DNA of 64,000 nucleotides. Origin: Acheta domesticus. Lineage: Eukaryota; Arthropoda; Insecta; Orthoptera; Gryllidae. This document shows, in pieces, positions 34,396 through 46,949 of this stretch (position 1 is its first letter; every line of letters begins with the position of its first letter). A program made the translations under genes and the position numbers. The notes under the pieces are model-generated. The model saw only the letters and a list, made by a program, of their open reading frames with translations, had not been told where the DNA came from and ran no database searches. Location of the stretch: the NCBI GenBank assembly GCA_031308135.1, contig JAHLJT010000631.1, positions 216,451,773 to 216,515,772 of the forward strand. Reading direction: 5' to 3'.

Positions 34396-34800
34396 ATGCG
34401 GCGGCGACGGCACGAGAGATGGCGGAGGTGGTGGCGTAGGGAGAGGCGGAGGCAGGGTTGTGGTCGGAGGTGGTGACGGAGATTTTGGCACCGGCAATGG
34501 CGTGGTGGTGGTGGGGGTGGCGGCGGTGGTGGCGGCGGCGGTGGTGGTGGCGGCCGTGGTGAAGGAAGAGTTGGAGAGTAACGCGGCGGCGGGTGATGGT
34601 GGGGACGGAGTTGGCGACGGTGGGTGTCGTTGGCAATTGCAGTGGCAGTGTTGGCGACGTAGGTGGGTTGGCGAGTCTGTCGTGATGGCGGAGGCGGAGG
34701 CAGTAGGGGTGGCTGGCGGCGGCTTGGCGGCGGGAGCGACTGCGGGGGACGGGGCTGGCGGCGCAGGCGCGGGGCAGTTGGCTGTAAAATATCCCGGGCC
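34395..34800. repeat. G-rich GGN low-complexity block
   Basis: GGCGGCGGTGGTGGTGGCGG-type sequence with the G-rich strand on plus. Long opposing ORFs at 34278-34954 are composition artefacts. Confidence 0.75.
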
Positions 34801-34922
34801 AAACATTTGCGCGTGCCCCTCTCCGTCAACAAGCAGAGACTCCGGCGCACCATTGCCGTCGGTGGGCTTTGCAAAATTTAGTAGGATTTTGGATTCAAGG
34901 TCGGAGGCAGAGCCTTCATGGA

Positions 34923-34940
34923 ATGCACGTGCTATAAAAG
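34923..34940 (+). promoter_or_regulatory. Possible TATA-box core promoter
   Basis: An E-box CACGTG is followed at once by CTATAAAAG, located at the downstream edge of the G-rich block. No gene is recognised within the following 1.6 kb, so this may be fortuitous. Confidence 0.2.
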
Positions 34941-34959
34941 AATGTAATGTTTAAAGCGC

Positions 34960-36629
34960 CGCCCAAAAGAGAGGATACGGAGCGACACTTGATCCGAATC
35001 CAAAGGGAAAACAGAGAATTTGTGTAAATATTATCGCGCGTTCTCTGTATTGTAATACTGATTTATTTATTCACGGCTAATTTCAAAATGATTTTAATTT
35101 CGTAATTTCTCTAAGCTTGATATTAAAAAGAGAAAAAATATTAGTTACAAAAATATTAATGTTGATAAGTTTGGCATAGAGCATTTGAATGTAATAAATA
35201 TCTCACACTGAATAACCCTTTTTACACGTATTCTATATCCTGTGTGAGTTCATGATTTTTGGCGGTGGTTGTATTAGGTCTTATTTGTTAAGCGTATCTC
35301 TCTTACAGAACTTAAAATATTTGACATGTTATTCAACACACAATTTCACGTACATTTGCTGATAAAATACAATAATTCACTATGTTCAATAAATCGAGAA
35401 AATAAAATGAACAATCAAATGAGATGGTTAACACGAAAATGAGATAAATTGTTTTTATTCACAGCCCTTCAGCATTCGTTAATAAAAGATTGACTTTTTT
35501 ATTGAAATTACCGCCACTTTTATAAGAGTTTATAATACTTTACAGAAATTGATGTTTACATCTATAAACGCATGCTACAGTACATGGTCATGAAAAAAAT
35601 TCTCACTGAACAATATTCTCTATTCTAAAGAAAATTTGAAAATAAATGGCAAAGTCCAAAATAGTTTTACACGAGAGCACCGGCATTGAAAACGCTTTCA
35701 AATTAAATCTTTTTCAACATCACAAATTAAAACTTACGTAAGGTGGTATCGGAATTTAAAGTGTAATTATGATTTTAACTATATACAAAAATTGAAGTCA
35801 TTTTATGTAAATATAATTTTCAGTTTCGTCGGATTCATTGCTAAACATCAATGTTTCAAATTCAATTAATTTTAATTTGCAATTTTAATCTATAAATGTA
35901 CTATAACTTAGAAACTAAAATCGTCTACACTAGTGTGCGTGAGTTAGCATATCAATACTTTCACCATTCTATTGGAGTATTGCTCTAAGCGCATGCTGTC
36001 GTAAATAAAGGAAGCTTAGGCGATACTTCAGGCTTTCGCTTGCCAACGAAGTTTAAAGTTACCAGACTGTTCATCGGTTGAAAGCAGTATCGTAAAGCTG
36101 TCGACCAATGTGAACAAACGTCAAGTACACTGAAGCGTAAATCCACGGAAGTGATTTCTCGGGTTGAGAGGTGTTACACCATCACGAATACCTGTAAGCT
36201 CCTTCTCGAACAGTAATATATGAGACAAAGAAATAATAGACATTGAAAGCGTTTCAGGATTTTTTGGGTAACCGCACAACTTTTATATTTGAATGATAAA
36301 CGATGGATATAATAATTAATGCAGTTCATGCTTATTGCTTTTTTGCATTTCAGTAATTATTACGCAAAAGGAAGAGCTCCACAACATAAATTATATGCAT
36401 TTACCACTTACGTGAGTTAATTTGTAATTGTTGAAAGTTATTCTTTGTGATTTTGTTTTTGGTTGTTGGAAATTGAAAATTTGAAAATAATCGCTGGACC
36501 CAAATAATCGTCGCTTACTCCTTGAACACAAATTGCTTGCGCAAAGGTCGTCCAATTTGAATCCCACTAATTGCGTGCGTCCTTGGGCACTTTGTGATTT
36601 GTGGCACGGAAAATAATGGAAGACCACTA
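34960..36629. other. Intergenic, no gene seen
   Basis: AT-rich DNA without ORFs of note, repeats or RNA genes that I can support. Confidence 0.4.
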
Positions 36630-36631
36630 TA

Positions 36632-38063
36632 TGGAGGCGTTATTTTAATAGTGGTCCAATTCCACTTTTTTGAGAAATTTTCAGATCGGCACAAGTGTTA
36701 TCTATTTATTCTGAAAGTGATAGAACTCAAAGTTCTTTCTGTGAACGATATAGCGTATCACAATGAAAAGTGAATCACAGAAGATTGCAATCTATTATTT
36801 TGAAAGTGCTACAACTCCAGTGGTATGTCTACGTGGGTATCGCTACAAGTCTCCTGATGAGCGATTTTCGATATATTTGTAGTGTCGACAGCGATATGAT
36901 GATAAAGAGCTTGATCCAGATTTGATAATAGGAACAAAAAAATATAATTATATGGCACATTTTTATTTAACACAGAAATAAAACTTAACGGTCTATGTGT
37001 TAAAAGACCTTCAAAAGTCTGTAACAAGAAGGAAGAAAAATGAACAAAATGGTGTCTGTAACTAGCAAAAAATTAGATGGAATTAGATTTGTCAAACAGA
37101 AGTGTTTTATAAATATATACAAGTAAACCTTAAATCAAGACATTGGTTTCTACACAGTAAACTTTTAAACCTCCATTGGATGAGGAAGAACTAAGATTTT
37201 CACAAACTTAAATATGCAAACTTAATCACAGCAAAGGAGGAAAATGAGAAGAAAGCACGATATGCTTGATTTGTTTCCATTAATTTCAAGCATTAATCAC
37301 AGCTAATTTCACTGATCTGCAGAAATCAACCGCACAATTTCAAGAAGATAAAGAAAACTGAGTGTGTCTCAACAGTAACATTAAATTAATATTTAATTTG
37401 TTTTAATAAATCGATATTGTCTTTATTTCCAACTTTTATTAGAACGACATTACCGATTTGGCTCTCCAACGTCATTTTTATGATGATATAACTCCTTTAC
37501 ACCCTCCAATATTCCGCGAAGCACACAGCATGCTTATTCATATCCTCTTCAGACAAACAAGTAAATATCTTATACGAGAAAAAACACACAATTTTGTATC
37601 TAACTCCATCCCCAATTTTTTTTACAATCATTTAAATTGAGACCTCAATATCTCGAAATTGACAATGGAGTTGTTCCACTACTAAAATAACGCTTTCAAT
37701 TTCAATCAGAATTTTCGTAAAAACTATTAGTTTTTTCAAACAAATGTACATGACCTTTTCTAATGGGCTGATTTTTTAAAACAGACTTTGCCTGATCCAA
37801 AAATCTCTATCTTCAATTTTGTAGTTCACCAACCTCATTTTTACGGTGGTATAACTCCTTTACACCCCCAATATTCGGCAAAGCACTCAGTATGCTTATC
37901 CATATCATCTTCAGGCAAAAAAGTGAATATCTCATTCGAGAAAACACACACGATTTTTTGCCTAACTCCATCCCCGATTTTTTTAACATTCATTTAACTT
38001 TGGAGCTCAATATCTCGAAACTAGTGTCAATGGAGTTGGACCACTATTCAAATAACGCCTCCA
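36632..38063. mobile_element. Non-autonomous TIR DNA element (family C) with TA duplication
   Basis: The ends are ~34-bp inverted repeats beginning TGGAGGCGTTATTT and continuing as an AATAGTGGTCCAA block, with about 31 matches by eye. TA flanks each side (36630-36631 and 38064-38065). The interior carries two diverged direct copies of a ~360-bp unit (about 37450-37700 and 37815-38063), each with TATAACTCCTTTACACCC. The second copy runs into the right TIR, and a TIR-like inner end occurs near 37670-37690. Part of the interior (about 37725-37815) matches family A. No transposase is present. Confidence 0.7.
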
Positions 38064-38065
38064 TA

Positions 38066-40500
38066 TTATCTAAATTCTTATTTATTATTTCTTAGTTGTC
38101 GCCTGAAATCGAGAATTCTGATTCTTTGTCAACATTCCAGAAGGAAGATCTCATTATAAGAATTTGAAAAAATATGATGAAGTGGAATTTCACAAATTAA
38201 TTGATATTGGAAAACTTTGTATTCGTATGTTGATATCCAATATTTCTCCAGTGTACTTAAGAATACACTGAAACAATGTTTTGAAGATCTATAAGATTCG
38301 TTGTCTGAAGGAGTATAATGCTCCAGAGACACATACTACATGTCATTTTTTGACATTGGTTTACTTCTTTGTGATGACAACTGTCACTTGTGTGAAAGCC
38401 AGTGTGTAGGTTGTAAACATCAATGTTTGCATTGCTACTGCTACTGTTTTTTCACTACATATTCTTAGCAGATTGTAAAAATTATACAGACTTTAAATGT
38501 ATTGTTTTAAATGTTCTTGTATAGTATCATATTTGAAAACTAACAGAGATAATGACTTACTGCAAAAGAAACTTCAAGGTAATAATTGATGACATGGTGA
38601 TTTTTGTCCTAAACTTTCAACAAGTTGAAACATTTTTTGTTTCCTGGTCTTAACAATATCAGTACAAATATGCTTTACTTAAAACTAGCTCTACGAAAAC
38701 TATTCAAATTTATGACATTTAGTTTCACAAACAGTAACATTTCTTAGCAGTCTTTAGAAATACAAATGACTCGTAAAATAATAAATTTGTATCCATTGCT
38801 TTTATAAAGGAAATAAAGTAGTTATTTCTTATGACACACCATTTCTAAAAATTCTGTCTGTTAAAATTCCTTCCAGTCATTTTCATCCTTTCCTTAATTT
38901 TGAGACATCAGCGAGTTCCTTTCACACCTCTTTTGCTGGGAGGTGATGCGACATCTCTTTGATCTAGGTGCTGGCAGCTGTCTTACTTTCGCAGACCACA
39001 AGGAGTTGAGTGTTTTCTTGTATGCAGTACTCGGGGAAGGTGGTTGTCGTTATTCTATTTTTGCAACTTTTACTTGTTCTGTAGTTCTACATGTATATTT
39101 ATAAATACTCTTTTGTCAGTCTTTTGAAGAAAGTTCTAAAGATTTCAAAGGACATTTGTTTCTAGTTGCTGAGGACAGAATACTATGTTTTGCCACCATC
39201 ATTCGCTCTAATTATATTACAAATTACGATTTTATCTGCTTTGCGATTAATTATTGCAAATATTTGTTTATAAACTACAATTGTTTTGTAGCGTTTTAAA
39301 GCACTGTTAAAATATTGACATTACTTTAATTGAGTGGAAGCGACGAACATATTTTAGTTGCAATGAACATGATTTTGTTAATTGGGATCTACCAAAATCT
39401 TATTCAAGAAACCTGTGCACAGTTATTCATCAAATGACGCATAACGTGCACCCAATACCGTGTAGAATATATGTGCACAATATTGCTGGCTTGAAGATAA
39501 TGCTCACGAATGCTGAATGTATACCAATTACACTCTTAATTAAAGTCAAACCAAACCACAGAGTTTGAGTTAGCAGGAAGGTTCGTTCGAAATACTACAT
39601 AGCGTTCGGTTAGACACCTGCGACAAGCGGGTTGCAGATCTCTGTACTATAAGGAGCTGCGAGATATTACCATACTATCGAAATACTCTAGAATTTTTGC
39701 ACCGCTTGAATCACTACATCTTATAGGGACATTAACATACTTTTGAGCCTCTTGCCATGCGCGAACTCTAACATTACGATAAAATGAAATAAGAAAAAAC
39801 GGTACTATATCTGAATTATAGCATGAAATCGCGTGATTTATCCCGGGTACTATACAATTCCCGTAATCGCAATACAAGGAATTTGTCCCTACCTTTGGCG
39901 GCAGTGTGTGTTGCTAACTCTGTATTCCCATGATATATTGGGAACAAATGCGTATCAAGAGGATGTGGTGTTATGGGAATTTAATGATAGGAACATACTC
40001 ATACTTAATTCTATAATATATGAAATTCACAATGAATGAATTTGAGAGGGGGTTATGATGGCGTTATGAGGGACAGAAAATGAATGGAGTATAAGTGGTA
40101 CTGAAATATAAAGAGCCTATTGCTTTGCAAGTCGCAAGAGATTAAAACTGTTCAGAATATTAAGGAAGAGTTTTGAGATAGAACATTTTGTCATTTAGAA
40201 AACATATTTAAGACTGCACTAAAGCTCAGTTGCTTCTCGACACACTATGCGCCTCATGTACTTAGTACTATAATGAATTGACATATAAAACTCTCAGAAA
40301 ATGCACTCGTACGTTATTGAGAGTCCTACCATATGGATCCTGTTCTTTCATTGGTGTGTACAGCGACAACCTTCACCTTCGAAATGTTGTTAGTAGTGAC
40401 ACGTGCGCCCTGGGTCACCTCATACTCATCGGTGCTGCGTTTATTAGCTTAAGCCGATTCTTGTCAGAGGATTCGGTGGGCGGCGAAAGACTGAGTCGTT
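38066..40500. other. Intergenic, no gene seen
   Basis: AT-rich DNA. ORFs at 39647-40039 overlap on opposite strands and have no motif. No RNA gene or named repeat. Confidence 0.35.
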
Positions 40501-40545
40501 CCGCGCGGCCTCCCTGCGAACTGTCAGTCGGCCGAGCGCCCGCCT

Positions 40546-43210
40546 GCCGCCTCTCTGCGCTTCGCCCTTCCCACTAGGTCTCGGCCACGGGCGCTGCCAT
40601 TTGCGAATGTGGGCACGCAGCGCGTCTCAAAGGTAACTGCGCAGACGGCGCTTATCAAAAGTGACTTGTAGAGTCCATAGGTAAAGAGAATAGCGCAACT
40701 GCCGCCATTTAATATCCTCTTACACGATATATCAAAAGTGACTTGTAGAGTCTCTAGATACAGAGAATAGCGCAACTGCCGCCATTTAATATCCTCTTAC
40801 ACGATATATCAAAAGTGACTTGTAGAGTCACTAGATACGGAGAATAGCGCAACCGCCGCCATTTAATATCCTCTTACACGATATATCAAAAGTGACTTGT
40901 AGAGTCTCTAGATACGGAGAATAGCGCAACCGCCACCATTTAATATCCTCTTACATGATATATCAAAAGTGACTTGTAGAGTCCCTAGATAAAGAGAATA
41001 GCGCAACTGCCGCCATTTAATATCCTCTTACACGATATATCAAAAGTGACTTGTAGAGTCTCTAGATACGGAGAATAGCGCAACCGCCGCCATTTAATAT
41101 CCTCTTACACGATATATCAAAAGTGACTTGTAGAGTCTCTAGATACAGAGAATAGCGCAACTGCCGCCATTTAATATCCTCTTACACGATATATCAAAAG
41201 TGACTTGTAGAGTCTCTAGATACGGAGAATAGCGCAACCGCCGCCATTTAATATCCTCTTACATGATATATCAAAAGTGACTTGTAGAGTCTCTAGATAC
41301 GGAGAATAGCGCAACCGCCGCCATTTAATATCCTCTTACACGATATATCAAAAGTCACTTGTAGAGTCTCTAGATACGGAGAATAACGCAACCGCCGCCA
41401 TTTAATATCCTCTTACACGATATATCAAAAGTGACTTGTAGAGTCTCTAGATACAGAGAATAGCGCAACCGCCGCCATTTAATATCCTCTTACACGATAT
41501 ATCAAAAGTGACTTGTAGAGTCTCTAGATACAGAGAATAGCGCAACCGCCGCCATTTAATATCCTCTTACACGATATATCAAAAGTGACTTGTGGAGTCT
41601 CTAGATACGGAGAATAGCGCAACCGCCGCCATTTAATATCCTCTTACACTATATATCAAAATTGACTTGTAGAGTCTCTGGATACAGAGAATAGCGCAAC
41701 CTCCGCCATTTGACATCCTCTTACCCGATAACCCCGTCAGGCAGCCATGAGGAGCTGAAGGGAAATTATAACAATTTGTGACGTAATGGAGATTTTCAAG
41801 AATATTAATATTGGTTTGGGATAGAATTATGTTTCTCAACACACACAATATCATATAGTTCTAATTCTCCTGTCAATTGGATATAAAATGGCGTTATCGT
41901 TGCAACAATGGAATGCGCTACTCTCTATATCGAGGGACTCTAGTGAGTTGGCTGCATGCGCTTTATCTAGGAGGTACTCCTTTTCCTCTTCTTCCACAGT
42001 GGTCTAGATTTTTGAGAAATTGAAAAAAGAGCTAAGGCTGAATAAATGACTTGTATTGAATAATTTTGAATTGAACAGGTCAAAGTTGGATAAAAATAAT
42101 CATTTAGTACGCGAATTAATTCGGCTGTTCGTCGCACGTGTATATTGTCATTGCGCTTGTGCACGTAAGGGTATTGTCGGAGCTATCTGGTTGTGTCTAT
42201 TTAATTGACGATTGTTATTGTGATGCTAAAGAATCCTGTTAGAGCAATCATAAGAGACTACCGTTGGTTACATGAGCGATTTATTTATCAAAAAGAAATT
42301 TAAAAAAAACTTATTTCTGAGCTTCTGCCGCCTCTGAGCGCTTCGCTCTTGCCACTGGGTTTCGGCCACGGGCGCCACTATTTGCGAATTAAATGTTGGA
42401 ATGCAGCGATTCTCTGCAATTTCAAAGATAACTCCGCAGTCAGCACTGTCCAAAAATGACTTGGGTACATGGAGTTTATCTAGGAGACACTCTTCCTCTT
42501 GCAGAGTGGTCTAGAATTTTCAGACATTCAATAAATAGGTATGAGAGATAATAAATGGGTTTTTTGATAATTTTTTACGGGACAGGTCAAAGTAGAAAGA
42601 ATGTAATCCATTAGTGTCCAAATTGATTTGGCTGTTCGTCGCGATGGCGTATTGTCGTTGCGGACGTACGCGTAGGGTGTTGTTGGAGCAATCTGGTTGA
42701 TATGTTTAATCGCCGGTTGTTATATTGCTAAATTATTCTGTTAGAGCGCTCGTAAGAGCCAAACACGAACGATTTATTTCACCTAAAATAAATTAAACTA
42801 TTGATTTATGAACTACTGCTGCCGCCTCTCAATGCTTCGTATTTCCCGCTAGGGTCGTCCATGGGCGTAGCAAATTTGGGAGCGTTGTGAGAACCCGCGG
42901 GGCATTTCAATGGCAACCCGCAGTCGGCGCTGTTCAAAAGAGTCTTGTGTAGACGCGACGTATTTTGAAGATATTAATTCTTATTTTGTAATTGCAATCC
43001 TGTGTATAATGGTATAAATTTTGAAAAATTCAGATAATAATGACTTTTATTTTGAACATGCCAAAATAGAATAATTTTAATTCGATAGCGCCCGAATCTA
43101 TTTGGCTGCACGTCGCATATGCGTATTGTCGTTGAGCTCGAGCGTGCAGCGGTGTTGTTCGAATTACCTGTCTACATCTGTTTGCAACTTAAATCGCCGA
43201 TTGTAGAAGG
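40546..43210. repeat. Diverged ~500-bp tandem repeats containing a satellite array
   Basis: A GC-richer block beginning GCCGCCTCT and continuing with a GCTTCG, CCACGGGCGC and GCAGTCGGCGCTGT-like order occurs at 40546, 42327 and 42821. AT-rich partners occur at about 41950-42250, 42470-42780 and 42990-43210, sharing GGCTGTTCGTCGC and GTATTGTCGTTG-type sequences. The spacing between the last two GC blocks is 494 bp. The first copy is split by the 77-bp array at 40655-41740. No ORF is conserved among the copies, so these look like non-coding satellite-like repeats. Confidence 0.65.
40655..41740. repeat. 77-bp tandem array, 14 copies
   Basis: ATCAAAAGTGACTTGTAGAG recurs with a constant period of 77 bp from 40655 to 41656, giving 14 units. 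Units are nearly identical in the middle and more diverged at both ends. Nearly every unit contains GCCGCCATTTAATATCC, a good match to the YY1/Pho core GCCGCCATNTT-type motif; in two units a base is changed (CCACC or CTCCGCC). The units have no conserved ORF. There are no spacers, so this is not a CRISPR array. Confidence 0.9.
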
Positions 43211-43214
43211 GATG

Positions 43215-43360
43215 GGAATGGGTAATTTAATCGCGATTAGTACAACAATCGATTGTTTTATACGATTAATCAAAAATTGAAATCGATTATTTTTACACCC
43301 ATTAATGTAAAAATCGATTAATTTTTGCGATTTTTAGCTCGATTACTTTAATTCAAATAT
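43215..43360. repeat. ATCGATTA-rich segment, possible hAT-type subterminal region
   Basis: After GGGATGGGAATGGGTAAT the sequence contains repeated ATCGATT/TCGATTA motifs at about 43250, 43262, 43281, 43312 and 43340. Clustered short motifs next to a G-rich end are seen in hAT-type elements, but a second end was not found. Confidence 0.25.
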
Positions 43361-45130
43361 TAATTTTCCAGACAAGCAAAATATGAAAGTACATCCCTTC
43401 TTTTGAACTTTAGTAACTGAAATCTTCGTCTCGAGACGAACATACGCGATTAATTTTATATCAGTAAAACTAATAAAATGAGAAGTCACTAATTGTGTTC
43501 TAATATTTTAGTAATGGTATTATATTCAGTATGAAATACGAAGGAGACAAAATTGTCAGTTTTCCTAGAATCGTATTCAACCAAGTACATTGTTAGATTA
43601 CAATTATTGGTGTTATAGTTTCTGGAAATTCTTCGACTATTTTCATTTCAAACCGAGTTACATTCGTTTGTCTCATGAGTACGTGTGTGGAATGAATATT
43701 ACTTACAAAATAATTAACAAATATTATTAATTAAATCGTGTCGTACATCTGAAAAATGCCAAAAATCAACAACGATGTTTTGAAACATTTTAAAAATTAT
43801 AAATATGGAAATGGAACAAGGAATGAATGATTTCATCGAGTACATGATGTGTAAGCCTAAGGCAAATACATTTCTAGCATATCCGATACTCTTACATGTA
43901 GTGAAATTTGTCAAATGTATGGGAAACAAAACATCTGTCGTAAAAATAATTTTATTTATGATGATACGTATATTTAGTATCTGAATTTTGCTTCAATGTA
44001 TGGTTGTAGTTTATTTATTGATGATAGAGGTAGAAAAACAACTTTTAAAAATTTTCGTAATATATTATAACTCATTATTTGTTTTGTGACAACCTGCTTG
44101 AAAAAGGATTGAGAAGTTGTAGGACTCCCTACTAAATATTTTTGTAAAGGCACCTACTAGGGTTATAAGGAAAGAGAGCTATGAGATACATAGACTGAAT
44201 ACTTGGGTGAAATACTAGGTGTTGGGTAAAATTCGTCAGAAGTATTTTTGAAAGATCCTATACGTGTCAAGCCGTTGTAAGTCGAAAGTAACGACAGACA
44301 TGCGGCTTATCTAAAAAGGAAGACACTCCCTGCGCTGTAGGCAACCTGCTACACGATGTCGTCAAGCGTGTTGCCGACGCTGGCGTATGTATTTCCTTAT
44401 GTTCTCCAACCCTGATATTTAGTAAAACGGGTGTACCGCACATGCCAGAACATACAATTTTATCAGGGTGTCTCTTTCATCTGCTTTGCTTGGCGGGTTG
44501 TTTTTGAAAGCCGATTATTGATGAAGAATATATTGAAGTGAATGATATTGAAGTGAATATAATATCAAATATTAATTTGAAATTTTGTGTCTGAAGTATT
44601 CGCGGACATTTGATCACTTCGCTAAATATTTAAATTATCAATAATGTTTATTGACACAGATTATAGATATTTTTGAAGAATTCTGAATGATCTCATCTTA
44701 ATTTGATGGAGTTCTTGATAACTTTCAAACATAAAAATATACCCTATTTGATACTAAAAATCACAATGAATACCAGGAATCTGAACATTATTTCACTTAT
44801 CTTTCTCAGTTACCTTGATAAACTTATATTTGAAGGTAATCTGATTTTCACATAGGTAAATATCAACAAACTTTCAATGGTTTCTATTCTCAGCTCTCGT
44901 GTCCGACGTTCTCCAACGAGAAACCTGCACGCAATGACTCCCACGTAGCCCCGCAGCTCAGCGTGCAAGGAATAAATACTGCACTGTCGCCTCGTGACAA
45001 CTGCCTGCCGTCGGTCGCGCAGGGTGCGCTTCGCGACCGCGACATGTCTCATTACTGCTCTTTCCCTTCCGCCAGCCGGGTTTACTTCCGTCGTAAAAGA
45101 GTAGCTAATTTAAGAGGGCACCAACTTGTA
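43360..45130. other. Intergenic, no gene seen
   Basis: AT-rich, with a GC-richer patch at 44890-45080 that holds short opposing ORFs without motifs. No RNA gene or named repeat is visible. Confidence 0.35.
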
Positions 45131-46490
45131 TTGACGTCATTGCAACGATCGTAACGCAGCGGCGAGAGCGGCGGCGGACGGCGGTGGCGGTGGTTTCGGC
45201 GGCGGCGATGGTGGGGGTGGGGTGGTGATGGTGGTGGTGGAAGTTCCTTGCGGTGGCAGCTGGAAGGTTGTGGGGGTGGTGACGATTGGGAAGGAGGCGG
45301 CGGTGGTGGTGGCAGCGGTTTGAGTTCGTCAGGGGAGAGTGTTTTATGGTCAGCGATGGCGGTAAAGGTGGTGTAGGCGGTGGAAGCGGTAGTGACGATG
45401 GAGGCGACTGAGCAGTGGAGGTGGTAGGGATGGTGGAGACAGGGTGGTAGGGATGGTGGAAGTAGAGCAGGCAGTGGTGGTGACAGCGGCGGTGGAGGCT
45501 CATCGGGAGGCTCATCGGGAGGTTCAGCGGGAGTGAAGGAGGTTTTATGGGCAGCGGAGGCGGTGGAAGCGGTAGTAGCGGTGGAGGTGGTAAAGACGGT
45601 AGGGAAGACTGGGGAAGTAGAGTAGGCAATGGTGGCAGCGGTGAGAGCTTGACAGAAGCGAACGGTTCGGGGGAGGTTTTACAGGCAGGGGAGTCGGAGG
45701 AGGTGGTGGCAATGAAGGCGAATGAGGCAAGGGAGGCGGTGGGGATGGTGGAGGAAGCGAAAGTAATGCGGACGGCGGAGGTGGGAGTGGGAGGGGGCTA
45801 GGCTGGGGGAAAGAGTTCAATGGAGACTTTAGGGGCGGATGCCGTGCAAGGGACAGAGGCAGTGGTGGCGGCGGGGGCAGAGGAAGTAGTGCACGCGGTG
45901 TTGGTGGCGGTAGCCGTTGCAGCTCGACAGGAACGAAGAGGGGGTTTAAGAGCAACGAAGAGAGTGGAGGTGACGAGGACAAGGCTCCGTCAAGGAGAAG
46001 AGTTCAGCGAAGGTTGTAAGAGCAGCGGCGGCGGTGGAGGTAGCGGCAGTGACGGAGGCGGCGTATGTGGAGGGGACAACAGCGGAAGTAGTGCAGACGC
46101 TGGTAGTGAGAGCAGCGCGAGGAGGCGAACGGAACGGCGGTTTTAGGGGCAGCAAAGGTGGTGGAGGTGGCGACAGCAATGGAGGCTCGATCGGGGAGAA
46201 GAGTTCAGAAAAGGTTTTAAAGGGCAGCTGTGATGGTTGGGGTAGGGGAAGTAGCGGGTAGGCAGGATGAGGTAGGGATGGCGAAGACAAAAAAAAAGTA
46301 ACGAAGGCGAAAGTGGCGGTGGCAGTTTCATCTCTATTGCAGCGAAAGGTTCGAAGGAGCGTTCAGGGGTGGCGGAGGCAGACGTGGCGGTGGCCCTCCC
46401 CCTCCCGCCGGACAGATGAAGCGGTCGAGATGACGGAAGCGCAAAGGCGTGGGAGGCAGGGGTGGCAGAGGGGGTAGAGGGGGGTAGAGA
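45130..46490. repeat. G-rich degenerate minisatellite with a recurring anchor motif
   Basis: Plus strand is GGTGGCGGTGG-type sequence. An anchor of the form GTTCAG...GAAGGTTTTA.GGGCAG recurs near 45320, 45530, 45665, 45815, 45935, 45995, 46135, 46200 and 46350, giving an irregular period of about 60-210 bp. Opposing ORFs (Pro/Leu-rich on minus, Gly-rich on plus) result from composition and contain no domain. Confidence 0.65.
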
Positions 46491-46499
46491 CGGTGAGGG

Positions 46500-46630
46500 T
46501 TCAGAGGGTGACAGAGGGGGGAGGGGGCAGAGGGAGAGGGGGCAGAGGGGGAGGGGGCAGAGGGGGAGGGGGCGGAGGGGGTGGGGGCAGAGGGGGAGGG
46601 GGCAGAGGGGGAGGGGGCAGAGGGGGCGCG
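46500..46630. repeat. 15-bp polypurine minisatellite
   Basis: Units of AGAGGGGGAGGGGGC repeat about eight to nine times with minor variants. The plus strand is almost pure purine apart from one C per unit, a structure able to form G-quadruplex or triplex DNA. Confidence 0.85.
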
Positions 46631-46940
46631 AGCATTAGGGCGTCGGAGTGGAGGGAAACTTTAAGATGATGGGGGCGACGTAGCGGCGGTGCGCGATCGA
46701 ATTGAGTGCAAACGGAGCGGTTTCCTTGACCGCGGCGCGCGCGGGGGCGGGCCGGGGGGTGCAGGGGTGTGGAGGGGAGCGCGGCGCGGGGCGGTGCTCT
46801 TCTATTTCCAGCGCCCCCGGTCATTAAGAGCAAGGCGATCCGAAAGTTTTATTGGCGAAAGGGGGCAGCCGCTCCCTGCGGCCCCCTCGCCCCGCCGAGG
46901 CGCCGGGGAACTCTCGTCCGACGCTGTGCCCTTGGGTGGA
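46630..46940. promoter_or_regulatory. CpG-rich segment, possible regulatory island
   Basis: High CpG density at the downstream edge of the G-rich block with short ORFs on both strands and no motif. No core promoter elements can be assigned with confidence. Confidence 0.25.
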
Positions 46941-46949
46941 GTTGGGGAG

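Noticed and set aside
40655..41740. CRISPR-like array
   Set aside because: The whole 77-bp unit repeats without unique spacers and the genome is eukaryotic; it is a tandem satellite.
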